A DNA stretch of 64,000 nt from Paenibacillus macerans. GTDB lineage: Bacteria; Bacillota; Bacilli; Paenibacillales; Paenibacillaceae. Below the pieces are notes generated by a model, which saw only the letters and a program-made list of their open reading frames with translations, was not told where the DNA came from and did not search any database. This document shows, piece after piece, positions 8,484-15,736 of this stretch. The stretch's first letter is position 1. The number at the start of each line of letters is the position of its first letter. The DNA lies in the NCBI RefSeq assembly GCF_023715465.1, contig NZ_JAMBOE010000005.1, positions 186,001 through 250,000 on the forward strand, given 5' to 3'. The position numbers and the translations under genes are program-made.

Positions 8484-9844
8484 ACAGCCTGACGCACCTC
8501 ACTGACTATGTTTTTGTACTTTAAACATATTTCTTCAGATGCTATGTGTCTAACTTGTTCAAATAAAACCATAAACTTAATAATACTGTCCTCTTTATTA
8601 ATCATAACTGAATTTTCCAGACCCGGCATCATATATTTGAATCCGTTTTCGTAATCCCCCTTATGAACATAATAAAAAGTAAGATCGTACAAAAACTTGT
8701 TAAAATAATCAGGTATCACCTGACTCATATAAAAATCATTTGTTTGTTGATGTTCATAAGCTTCTATTTCTGAACTAAATTGTTGCAGGATATGGTCCAC
8801 ATCCATTTGATATCGGTTAGCAGCATACAGAATATTAAATAATCCCTGTAGAATCTCTTCCGGGTGTTGACGGAGATACTCAACATATTCCGGGAGAACA
8901 CCGATACTGCCCCCCATAAGTTTATTTGCATAAATGTTAGCCTGTGACCACTTTTGGAATAAATCCAGACAGTACTTGGTACCTGCATCCGTTTCTCTCA
9001 CCCAGCTTAAATCCGCGTATTCATAAGTATACTGCAGCGCTTTTTCAAAATCATTCCTACCTTCACAAACATCAGCACATAACAGTTTTGCATAGGCAAT
9101 GTATACGAAAAGCGGCCTGCTTAGTTTGCGCTGCATTTCCTGAAATGCAGTCTTGGATCGTTTTTCGCTAAAATATAGTATTTTTGCTTTATGCTCCATC
9201 TCATAAGCTAATGCTTCCACCCGATCCCATTGGCGTACGGAACGATACAAGTTGGCTAAATCCTTCAAGGCATCCAACTGCCGGACTTCATCCAGCCGGT
9301 CAACGAAGGGTTCAAATTGGTAGGCAAATTTGAGATTCCGCACCTGGTCTTCCCCGATCCGGATTTTAAACAGCCGGTACTGACATAAGGCCAACCGTTC
9401 CGAATACTGCCTTGTCTCGCTTATAGCCACATTTTCATACAGTATTTCGGCTGCCGCATAGTTGCCCTTTTCGAACAACTCTTCCGCCATATCAAATAAC
9501 GGGGTGGTATACATCAAATCATCCAATAATAAACTTACGGTTTCCCGGATGCAGTCCAATTTACCTATTTCCGCACATTTACGAAGGAAGGGACCGATCC
9601 TGCGCCAGTTGGGATCGAGATCTTGGAGATATTCATGTATGTAGTTTTCATAAAAGTGTCCCTTAGGAAATCCCAATACTTCTGTAATTCGATCCAAATG
9701 ATCGACGGTTAGTGTTCGAGCACCATTTAACAAATAACTACACGTTCCTACGTTAATATCCAGCTTCAAAGCAAACTGTCTTGTGCTTAAACTATTTTGT
9801 TTCATATATAACAAAACTTCTGCAAGTATCGTAGATGAGTTCAA
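8480..9844 (-). CDS. HTH + TPR quorum-sensing transcriptional regulator (RRNPP type)
   Basis: The 454-residue protein begins at TTG 9844, with GGAAGGAG 8 nt upstream; the open frame extends 14 codons further without a better site. Residues 1-65 form an XRE-type helix-turn-helix (STRQFALKLDINVGTCSYLL, then NGARTLTV). The remaining 390 residues are all-helical with repeating aromatic pairs, such as DLANLYRSVRQWDRVEALAY and DLTFYYVHKGDYENGFKY, typical of TPR pheromone-binding domains of PlcR, NprR and AimR. Length, domain order and the overlapping secreted micro-peptide together indicate a peptide-responsive regulator. The gene is AT-richer than its flanks, suggesting acquisition. Target genes are unknown; the adjacent protease is one candidate. 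Confidence 0.85.
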   Translation of the reverse strand: MNSSTILAEVLLYMKQNSLSTRQFALKLDINVGTCSYLLNGARTLTVDHLDRITEVLGFPKGHFYENYIHEYLQDLDPNWRRIGPFLRKCAEIGKLDCIRETVSLLLDDLMYTTPLFDMAEELFEKGNYAAAEILYENVAISETRQYSERLALCQYRLFKIRIGEDQVRNLKFAYQFEPFVDRLDEVRQLDALKDLANLYRSVRQWDRVEALAYEMEHKAKILYFSEKRSKTAFQEMQRKLSRPLFVYIAYAKLLCADVCEGRNDFEKALQYTYEYADLSWVRETDAGTKYCLDLFQKWSQANIYANKLMGGSIGVLPEYVEYLRQHPEEILQGLFNILYAANRYQMDVDHILQQFSSEIEAYEHQQTNDFYMSQVIPDYFNKFLYDLTFYYVHKGDYENGFKYMMPGLENSVMINKEDSIIKFMVLFEQVRHIASEEICLKYKNIVSEVRQAV

Positions 9845-9921
9845 TTTAACCACTCCTTCCCTTTTGTAATGGAGGATAACATCCACAATATTGTTTGCAT
9901 TGGAATTTTATGTATATACAA

Positions 9922-9956
9922 ACTATACGCTTTTTTTACTATACGGTCAATTGACT
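9922..9956 (-). promoter_or_regulatory. sigma-A promoter with overlapping palindrome, upstream of the RRNPP regulator
   Basis: On the minus strand, TTGACC (9945-9950) and TATAGT (9922-9927) are separated by exactly 17 bp. The perfect palindrome GTCAATTGAC (9947-9956) overlaps the -35 element and is a plausible operator, perhaps for autoregulation. The spacer also carries a second CGTATAGT, so the -10 sequence is a direct repeat. The predicted start lies about 70 nt before the TTG start codon. Confidence 0.7.
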
Positions 9957-10016
9957 CTGTGGTTACAATTTAAAATACGGATACCCCTTGACTTGTGCTC
10001 AGTATCGCCCGTCCCC

Positions 10017-10170
10017 ATAAAATAGAGGAACTTTAGGGTCTTATTTTCCGAATGTGAGCCTATTCATCACCATAGGGGAACTTTTGGGTCTTATTTTCGA
10101 TGAACAGGTCGAAAGTCCGGCCTTTCGCCACTAAATCGTGAAAATAGCGCCATAAAATTCCTCTATTTCA
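10017..10170 (+). repeat. intergenic repeat family A, copy 3
   Basis: Units lie at 10017-10049 and 10071-10099 (direct, 54 bp apart, core GGAACTTTAGGGTCTTATTT) and 10139-10170 (inverted, 68 bp on). Spacing and orientation repeat those of copy 2. It lies in the 700-bp gene-free gap between the regulator promoter and the sulfotransferase gene, which also holds a family B copy. Confidence 0.8.
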
Positions 10171-10285
10171 CGCAACATGGGGGGTATCGCTGATATAGCG
10201 CCCTTTTTTTCCTTTATGTTGTCACCCGAGATCTTCAATAGTTGGAGGATATGGTGGTTATTCAGAATTACAACAATCCGCAAGG

Positions 10286-10456
10286 GTAAAAGTGCAGTTC
10301 ATTTTCGGCCAAAAGCTACTTTTTTATCGGATAGGCACAAATGAGATGTATTTTTGCATTTCAAGCACCGCGAAATGGTAATTTCAAGAGAATAACGTGC
10401 ACTTTTGCAGTTGATCCCATCGGGCCGACCTTCTTTCCATGAAAAACGATAATTAT
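10286..10456 (+). repeat. intergenic repeat family B, copy 1 (uninterrupted)
   Basis: Three units carry the word AAAAGTGCA or its complement TGCACTTTT: GTAAAAGTGCAGTTCATTTT at 10286, TATTTTTGCATTTCAAGCAC at about 10348, and GTGCACTTTTGCAGTTGATC at 10397. The first is inverted relative to the other two. The tail CAGTTGATCCCATCG followed by TTCTTTCCATGAAAAACGA recurs at 44420-44460, where the second copy is split by an IS element. Confidence 0.75.
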
Positions 10457-10487
10457 GCTGCGGAAGTTGAGTTATAGATATAATCTT

Positions 10488-10521
10488 AAAAAAAACAGAC
10501 CCTCCCTCGACTGCGGGAAGG
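10488..10521 (-). terminator. Rho-independent terminator downstream of the sulfotransferase gene
   Basis: On the minus strand CCTTCCC, an 8-nt loop and GGGAGGG are followed by TCTGTTTTTTTT. It lies about 25 bp after the sulfotransferase stop codon. Confidence 0.85.
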
Positions 10522-10545
10522 CCATTTTATGATCTGCTTCATTTT

Positions 10546-11307
10546 TCACCAATCAAAATCCTGTTCATACCCCAAGTAGATGAGCAACTCGCCCGCAACT
10601 TTTTTGAATGCGGCTATGGTCTCCGGGGTGTACTCCTTTTTCCACTCCTCCGGCGGCAAAAGATGTTCCGGGAGCTCCAGCTTCAATTGACTGATCCGCT
10701 GGATGTACTGCTCCTTCGTAAACTTCCGTTCCCCCTCCTGAAGATCGGGCCACACATAATCCACGATACGCGCAAGCTCCTCGTGCAGCAGCTTGGGATC
10801 GCCGGCGGCCTTTTCATAACGAATCGTCAAGGTGCCCGGATCGTCCATCCAGCGCAAATACCGGCTGTAATGATCATTGATGTCCCCGTAGCCAATCTGC
10901 ACCTCTCCGTACTGCTTGGAGACGGCCCGGCTTTCCATAAAACCGGTAATCGTCCGGAGCAGACGCTCATCCATCGATTTTAAATGTTGAAGGAAATATT
11001 TTTGATGCGGGTGTTTGGGGTCCCTCAAAATGGTGAGAAGCAAATTTAAGATCATGTCGCGCGGATCTCTGACCATGAAAATTCGGCGAATTTGCTGGGC
11101 ATCCAAAAACCGTCTCATTGTCTCGCTGTGGTAAAGGTACCCCGAACGGATTTCCCCGGGTTTCAATTTCAGCAATTCGGTTTGTACATCCCCCTCCCAC
11201 TGGTTCACCCATGTTCCCTTGCGAAGCGGCAGCAGCTCCGCCAGAAGGGAATACATCTCTCCGAGTCCGGATTCCGGAACCCCGATCACGAGTAATTTTA
11301 CCGGCAT
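10546..11307 (-). CDS. sulfotransferase-domain protein
   Basis: The 253-residue protein starts with the P-loop-like VIGVPESGLGEM (5'-phosphosulfate-binding position). Further on is IFMVRDPRDMILNLLL, the motif that in PAPS-dependent sulfotransferases contacts the 3'-phosphate. The C-terminal segment has the EYTPETIAAFK...LGYE pattern common to the family. ATG 11307 is preferred over an in-frame TTG that abuts the ribosome site. It diverges from the DUF1796/epimerase/glycosyltransferase operon across about 240 bp, so it may sulfate the glycan or lipid made there. Acceptor not identifiable. Confidence 0.8.
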   Translation of the reverse strand: MPVKLLVIGVPESGLGEMYSLLAELLPLRKGTWVNQWEGDVQTELLKLKPGEIRSGYLYHSETMRRFLDAQQIRRIFMVRDPRDMILNLLLTILRDPKHPHQKYFLQHLKSMDERLLRTITGFMESRAVSKQYGEVQIGYGDINDHYSRYLRWMDDPGTLTIRYEKAAGDPKLLHEELARIVDYVWPDLQEGERKFTKEQYIQRISQLKLELPEHLLPPEEWKKEYTPETIAAFKKVAGELLIYLGYEQDFDW

Positions 11308-11544
11308 CCCTATCGCCAACTCCTTTCTTTTCCGTCTTCTCTACTAATCTATGTTTCTATCGAGCAGCCGTGCTTGTACGCTTATCTCTGAAAATCAAAA
11401 ACTAGCAAATTTTTTTAAAATTCATATGAGTACCCAAGCAGATGCAGAGAATCTTGCATTTCATAGTATTAGAAAACGATAGAGTGAGGTGAGAACGATA
11501 GAGTCGGGAACAGGATTCATTAAAAAAAGAAAGGAGATTAAGGG

Positions 11545-12195
11545 ATGAAACTGGCAGATTTAAAAGGCAGCTACGACGCAATCTTCAGCTTGGGAGACCT
11601 ATGTTTATCTTCGCTGCAGCTGGAAAAAAACAATCTTCGTCCCTACGCCGGCGTATTTGACTGGGTGGCTTCGCCGAATCTTGACGATGTATGCCGGCTG
11701 ATCAACACTCGGTTCAAAGGATTTATGGAGCTGGAAAATTTGCGGGTAGGCGGCGTAACGGAAACCGGGATGATCTGGGTGACAGATGACGCGAATTCCA
11801 TTATTTCCAGCCACGATTTCGAAGCGAGTAAAAATACGGTGGCCGACCTTGCCGCTTATCCCGAAGTGAAGGCCAAATATGACCGGCGTATCGAGCGGTT
11901 CCTGAACAGATTGGCCACGAGCCGGCGGATTCTGTTCGTGCGCACCGAAGGTACTTTGGAAGAAGCCGAGCTGCTGGAACAGACGCTGAATCGCACCGTC
12001 AAGTACGATTTCCGGGTGCTGCTCGTCAATCACACGCAGGTAAGGGGCACTGTTGAATTAAACTGGCCGCTCGAGAAGGTTTGCGCCATAGAGCTGTCCG
12101 ATCTCGATAAATGGAGCGGCAATGACCTTCAATGGAAGCAAATTTTTCAAGAAATCCGTTACGTACCCAACTTGAACGAGGGGGGAGAAAAGTGA
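11545..12195 (+). CDS. DUF1796 family putative cysteine peptidase
   Basis: The 216-residue protein has the DUF1796 opening DAIFSLGDLCLSSLQLEKNN, followed by RPYAGVFDWVASP and, near residue 89, SSHDFEAS. The family is predicted to have a papain-like fold, and the Cys in GDLCLSS would be the nucleophile, but no activity has been shown to my knowledge. The family often sits in glycan-biosynthesis gene sets, as here. AAAGGAG stands 9 nt before the ATG. Its TGA overlaps the GTG start of the next gene, giving a coupled operon. Confidence 0.75.
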   Translation: MKLADLKGSYDAIFSLGDLCLSSLQLEKNNLRPYAGVFDWVASPNLDDVCRLINTRFKGFMELENLRVGGVTETGMIWVTDDANSIISSHDFEASKNTVADLAAYPEVKAKYDRRIERFLNRLATSRRILFVRTEGTLEEAELLEQTLNRTVKYDFRVLLVNHTQVRGTVELNWPLEKVCAIELSDLDKWSGNDLQWKQIFQEIRYVPNLNEGGEK

Positions 12196-13199
12196 GAAAC
12201 ATGATTAAAAACAGCAAAATTTTGGTTACCGGGGGAACCGGCTCCTGGGGGTATGGGCTGGTGCAAAAGCTTTTAACGTACGATCCGGGCCAAATCATCG
12301 TCTATTCCCGCAACGAATCCCACCAGGTTAAAATGCACCGGGAAATGGGTCATCCGGCATTGACCTTCAAAGTGGGGGATATTCGCGATAAAGAAGCGCT
12401 TATCGAAGCGTGCGACGGGATCGATTACGTATTTCACCTGGCTGCCCTGAAGCATGTCGACATTTGCCAGAACCAGCCGCTGGAGGCGCTGAAAACCAAC
12501 GTGTTGGGCGCCCAAAACCTGGTCGAGGCGGCGATCCGCGGCAAAGTCAAAAAAGTGATCAACGTCTCGTCGGACAAAGCCGCGAATCCGTCCAATTTTT
12601 ACGGGCTAACCAAATCGATCGGGGAAAAGCTGGTGCTGTACGCCGATTCGGTCAGCGCCCATACGAGATTTATTTCCGTCCGCAGCGGCAATGTCATCGG
12701 AACGAGCGAAAGCGTCGTGCTGCTGTTCAAAAACCAAATCCGCCAGAGTAACCGGATCGGCATTACCGACGAAGCGATGACCCGTTATTTCGTCACCAGC
12801 GATGTCACCTCGGAGCTGATGCTGGACGCTTTGACGGACGGGCTCGGCGGGGAAATCTTCCTTCCGGATATGCCAGCCTGCAAAATTACCGACCTGGCGG
12901 AAGTCATCCGGGAGAAATACGGGAACCAGGACACGGAGCTCAGAGTCATCGGCGTCCGCCCCGGCGAGAAGCTGCACGAGCACTTGATTTCCGATCATGA
13001 GGTGAAGCACACGGTCTTGTACGATAAAGACGGCAAACGATATTTCGTCGTGCTCCCCTCCCCGGGCAGCGAGGAGTTATCCCGGCACTATGCAGCATTC
13101 CCGCGGGCTCAAGCGAAATCCTATACCTCGAACTCATCCGGCTTGATGAGCAGGGAAGAAATCGGACAGATGCTGAAAGACGGCGGATTTTTAAACTAA
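12192..13199 (+). CDS. NAD-dependent sugar epimerase/4,6-dehydratase (FnlA/CapE/PseB-like)
   Basis: The 335-residue protein is an extended short-chain dehydrogenase. It shows the Rossmann motif TGGTGSWG, VGDIRD, YVFHLAALKHVD, and VSSDKAANPSNFYGLTK with the catalytic lysine. KHVDICQNQPLEA and GVRPGEKLHEHL are characteristic of enzymes acting on UDP-GlcNAc in capsule and flagellin glycan routes. GTG 12192 overlaps the previous stop (GTGA) with GGGGGAG just upstream; ATG 12201 is the alternative. It probably supplies a modified nucleotide sugar to the adjacent glycosyltransferase. Confidence 0.85.
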   Translation: MRNMIKNSKILVTGGTGSWGYGLVQKLLTYDPGQIIVYSRNESHQVKMHREMGHPALTFKVGDIRDKEALIEACDGIDYVFHLAALKHVDICQNQPLEALKTNVLGAQNLVEAAIRGKVKKVINVSSDKAANPSNFYGLTKSIGEKLVLYADSVSAHTRFISVRSGNVIGTSESVVLLFKNQIRQSNRIGITDEAMTRYFVTSDVTSELMLDALTDGLGGEIFLPDMPACKITDLAEVIREKYGNQDTELRVIGVRPGEKLHEHLISDHEVKHTVLYDKDGKRYFVVLPSPGSEELSRHYAAFPRAQAKSYTSNSSGLMSREEIGQMLKDGGFLN

Positions 13200-13214
13200 A
13201 GGGGGGCTGCGAAC

Positions 13215-14444
13215 ATGAAGATTCTGTTGGCAACGTACTGGGCGGTCCCTCATGTCGGCGGTGTTTGGCCTTTTATGCTGCAGCTGCAGAAACAACTGCA
13301 GGACCGCGGCCATGAGGTCGATCTCCTGGGGAATGGCGGTGATCCGGGCAACCCGTATGTCTCGATCATCGGCAAAGCCAAGTTCCATAAAGGCAAAGTT
13401 CGTCCGCTGCTTTCGGAAAAATTAAGCAAAGAAACCTATCCTGCCATTCACCGGAACCAGCTCGTATTATACACGGAGCTCGAACGGTACATGTTCGAGT
13501 TGGCGGCCGCGTACTTAAACGTAGGGCAATACGATGTCATTCACGTCCAGGACGTCATTGCCTCCGGCTGCATCCAGCGGATCCGCACCGGCGGCGCGGC
13601 GCTGGTCGCTTCGCTGCACGGCAGCGTCGCGCGCGAAGTAGAGCGCCAGTTCGGCACTGTACACAAATCCTCCACCAACTCCGTCGCCAAAGCGTATTTT
13701 CATGCGCTGGAACATTTTGGCGCATCCTCCCCGGAAGCGACCATTGTCGCCAACGATTGGCTTAAAAACATGCTGATCCAGGATTTCAACATCCCCGCTA
13801 AAAAGCTAAGGATGTACCCGTACGGTTACGATCAGGCCGCTTATGCTAACCGGATGAAGGAGGTTTCCGACGTTCGCAAGCCGGCAGACAAGAAGGTAAT
13901 TATGTTCGCCGGGCGTCTGATCGAGCTGAAGGCGGCGCATCACCTGATCAGTGCGCTCGCCGGGCTGAAACAACAGCGAAGCGATTGGGTGTGCTGGCTT
14001 GCCGGCGAAGGAGATCTGCAGGTGAAACTGCGCGCTCAAGCCAAAGCGCTGGGCCTGGAGGACGACGTCGTATTCTGGGGAAAGCGCCAGGACGTACCGC
14101 AAATGCTGCAGCAGGCCGATATTTTCGTGCAGCCCAGCTTGCTGGATAACCAGCCACTATCGGTCATTGAGGCCCAGCTTGCCGGGTTGCCGGTCATCGT
14201 CAGCGATTCCGGCGGCTTGCCGGAGATGGTGTCCCACAAGCAGACAGGATTGGTTTACCCCGTAGGGGATATAGACTCCCTCAGTGATCAATTAGAAATG
14301 CTGCTGGAAAACGATGAGCTTCGACTCCGTCTCGGCGTAAACGCCAAGCAATGGGCTGCCAAACACTGGGACCTGAATCAGATGGTCGACCATTATTTGG
14401 CGGTCTACGAATACGCCATCCAAAAACGCAGGGGAGGTGCATGA
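13215..14444 (+). CDS. GT4-family (GT-B fold) glycosyltransferase
   Basis: The 409-residue protein opens with ILLATYWAVPHVGGVW, the glycine-containing acceptor loop of GT4 enzymes, and carries IMFAGRLIELKAAHHLISAL at the start of the donor domain. EAQLAGLPVIVSDSGGLPEM near residues 317-336 gives the two glutamates (E-x7-E type) that bind the nucleotide-sugar. No signal peptide or TM helix is seen, so it works at the cytosolic membrane face. It follows the epimerase by 15 bp and its TGA overlaps the start of the next small gene. Confidence 0.88.
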   Translation: MKILLATYWAVPHVGGVWPFMLQLQKQLQDRGHEVDLLGNGGDPGNPYVSIIGKAKFHKGKVRPLLSEKLSKETYPAIHRNQLVLYTELERYMFELAAAYLNVGQYDVIHVQDVIASGCIQRIRTGGAALVASLHGSVAREVERQFGTVHKSSTNSVAKAYFHALEHFGASSPEATIVANDWLKNMLIQDFNIPAKKLRMYPYGYDQAAYANRMKEVSDVRKPADKKVIMFAGRLIELKAAHHLISALAGLKQQRSDWVCWLAGEGDLQVKLRAQAKALGLEDDVVFWGKRQDVPQMLQQADIFVQPSLLDNQPLSVIEAQLAGLPVIVSDSGGLPEMVSHKQTGLVYPVGDIDSLSDQLEMLLENDELRLRLGVNAKQWAAKHWDLNQMVDHYLAVYEYAIQKRRGGA

Positions 14445-14656
14445 TGATGAAAAAATACTCATTTGTCAGCGGTGACAAATACAGCCGGTGGTTTACACGC
14501 CCGGTCGGAGATACCGAGAAACTCGTGATCGTGGACGGTCAGGTTTGGGACCGTGTGTTTACCTCGCTGCCAAGCGATTATCGGCTTCCGGACCCAGTTA
14601 CCTTCCGCGTGCTTGAACAAGCGTCGCAGGAATTGGAAGCGAAAATGAAAGAATAA
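14441..14656 (+). CDS. small conserved-looking protein at the end of the glycan operon
   Basis: A 71-residue ORF begins at ATGATGATGAAA, overlapping the TGA of the glycosyltransferase gene, with AGGGGAGG just upstream. Which of the three ATGs is used is open; the third has the best spacing. The sequence (KYSFVSGDKYSRWFTRPVGD, then VIVDGQVWDRVFTS) has no motif I recognise, no signal and no TM segment. Operon position and good ribosome site support it as real. Confidence 0.65.
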   Translation: MMMKKYSFVSGDKYSRWFTRPVGDTEKLVIVDGQVWDRVFTSLPSDYRLPDPVTFRVLEQASQELEAKMKE

Positions 14657-14687
14657 TTGAAGCGGTAGCGGCAACAACGGCAACAAC

Positions 14688-14737
14688 GCCCCCGTCTGCG
14701 AGCGTGTGAATTCTCGGGGCGGGGGCTTCTTGTTTTT
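14688..14737 (+). terminator. terminator of the glycan operon
   Basis: GCCCCCG (14688-14694) pairs with CGGGGGC (14720-14726) and is followed by TTCTTGTTTTT, about 30 bp after the last gene. It also lies at the 3' end of the convergent NUDIX gene. Confidence 0.8.
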
Positions 14738-14745
14738 GGTGGAAA

Positions 14746-15237
14746 TTAATGGCGGGCGAGAAGCTCCCGGATCAGTTTCTTCTGGTCCGCCGGCAACCCC
14801 TGCGGCCAGTGTCCCGGGTCACAGTACATATAGTCAGAGATTTCGACGCTGGGAGTAAAGGTGCCGCCAACGATACTTCCTCTAAAAACGATTTCAACCT
14901 TTGCCGGCTTCTTGTCATAAATGGCCTTGGCCAGTCCGGTTATCTGTACATTGAATCGGGTCTCCTCATAAATCTCCCTGACCAGCGCGGCTTCCGGCTG
15001 CTCCAGCTCCATCCAGCCTCCTGGTATCCCCCATGGCTCATTTCCACGGTAAGCATGCTTTAGCAGCAGCACTTGCCCCCGCTCATTGGTGATCAAACCC
15101 AAGACGGCAACCATAAATTTATGCTGAGTCCGGTAAACGACCCAGTTTTTGAATTTTTTCGACGGCATATATTTATACATATAAACGAGCCAATCCCGAG
15201 GGATCAGGTTAACGAGTCTGGATAGCAAACAAACCAC
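14746..15237 (-). CDS. NUDIX hydrolase
   Basis: The 163-residue protein contains the full Nudix box, GGWMELEQPEAALVREIYEE at about residues 72-91, with the REYEE-type metal ligands. It is preceded by LITNERGQVLLLKHAYRGNE. A basic, partly hydrophobic N-terminal segment (LVNLIPRDWLVYMYKYMPS) precedes the fold and may favour membrane contact. Substrate cannot be deduced; NDP-sugars or damaged nucleotides are usual for the family. Confidence 0.88.
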   Translation of the reverse strand: MVCLLSRLVNLIPRDWLVYMYKYMPSKKFKNWVVYRTQHKFMVAVLGLITNERGQVLLLKHAYRGNEPWGIPGGWMELEQPEAALVREIYEETRFNVQITGLAKAIYDKKPAKVEIVFRGSIVGGTFTPSVEISDYMYCDPGHWPQGLPADQKKLIRELLARH

Positions 15238-15318
15238 CGTCTTTTCTATTCGATCAGCCTTCCTCTATAAACGGGCAGCCTGATCGATAATGTATGGCTT
15301 CAGAGTTTCATGAACTCC

Positions 15319-15502
15319 ACATTGGAGAAAATCCAACAGATTGCCGAAAATCGCACTCCATTTTGAAGTCTCATTGGAAAAAATCCAATAGATTGCGCTT
15401 AAATCGCCGTTTTCCAATCTTACGAGCCTCATCTATTGGAAATATCCAATCAAACCGTCGATTTCCCCAATTACATTCCAATTCTATTGGATATTTCCAA
15501 TC
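15319..15502 (-). repeat. intergenic repeat family C, copy 1 (spaced ATTGGA...TCCAAT palindromes)
   Basis: Four near-palindromic units carry ATTGGA-N4/5-TCCAAT or a close variant: about 15320-15336, 15372-15389, 15433-15450 and 15484-15501. They are spaced 52, 61 and 51 bp. Two face each way. The copy at 44528-44708 is the reverse complement of this layout with the same spacing. It lies in the 500-bp gap between the NUDIX gene and the binding-protein gene, otherwise gene-free. Confidence 0.85.
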
Positions 15503-15635
15503 AGAACACTGCGCCACGCCCCGGGAATTTGCCCACGATCAATATTGCTTTCCGCCCGGTCCAGCCCCGCTGCCATGGCTTCACTAACAGTATAGCACCC
15601 AAGGTATCCTCGATACCAACGCTCTCTAGAACATG

Positions 15636-15682
15636 GAAAAACGCCCCGGCCTTAGAATATTCTATTCCAAGGTCAGAGCGTT
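15636..15682 (-). terminator. terminator-like hairpin after the ABC binding-protein gene
   Basis: On the minus strand AACGCTCTGACCTTGGAATA pairs imperfectly with TATTCTAAGGCCGGGGCGTT, then TTTTCC follows. It is about 55 bp beyond the stop of the solute-binding protein gene and probably ends that three-gene transcript. Confidence 0.6.
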
Positions 15683-15736
15683 ACGTTATTCCCCTACAGC
15701 CGCGCCGTCAATATTTCTCAGATTTCACCCGCGGCA

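Noticed and set aside
15319..15502. Possible CRISPR-like array (regularly spaced short repeats)
   Set aside because: Only four units, in two orientations, imperfect palindromes, no cas genes; the second copy has the same geometry in an unrelated gap.
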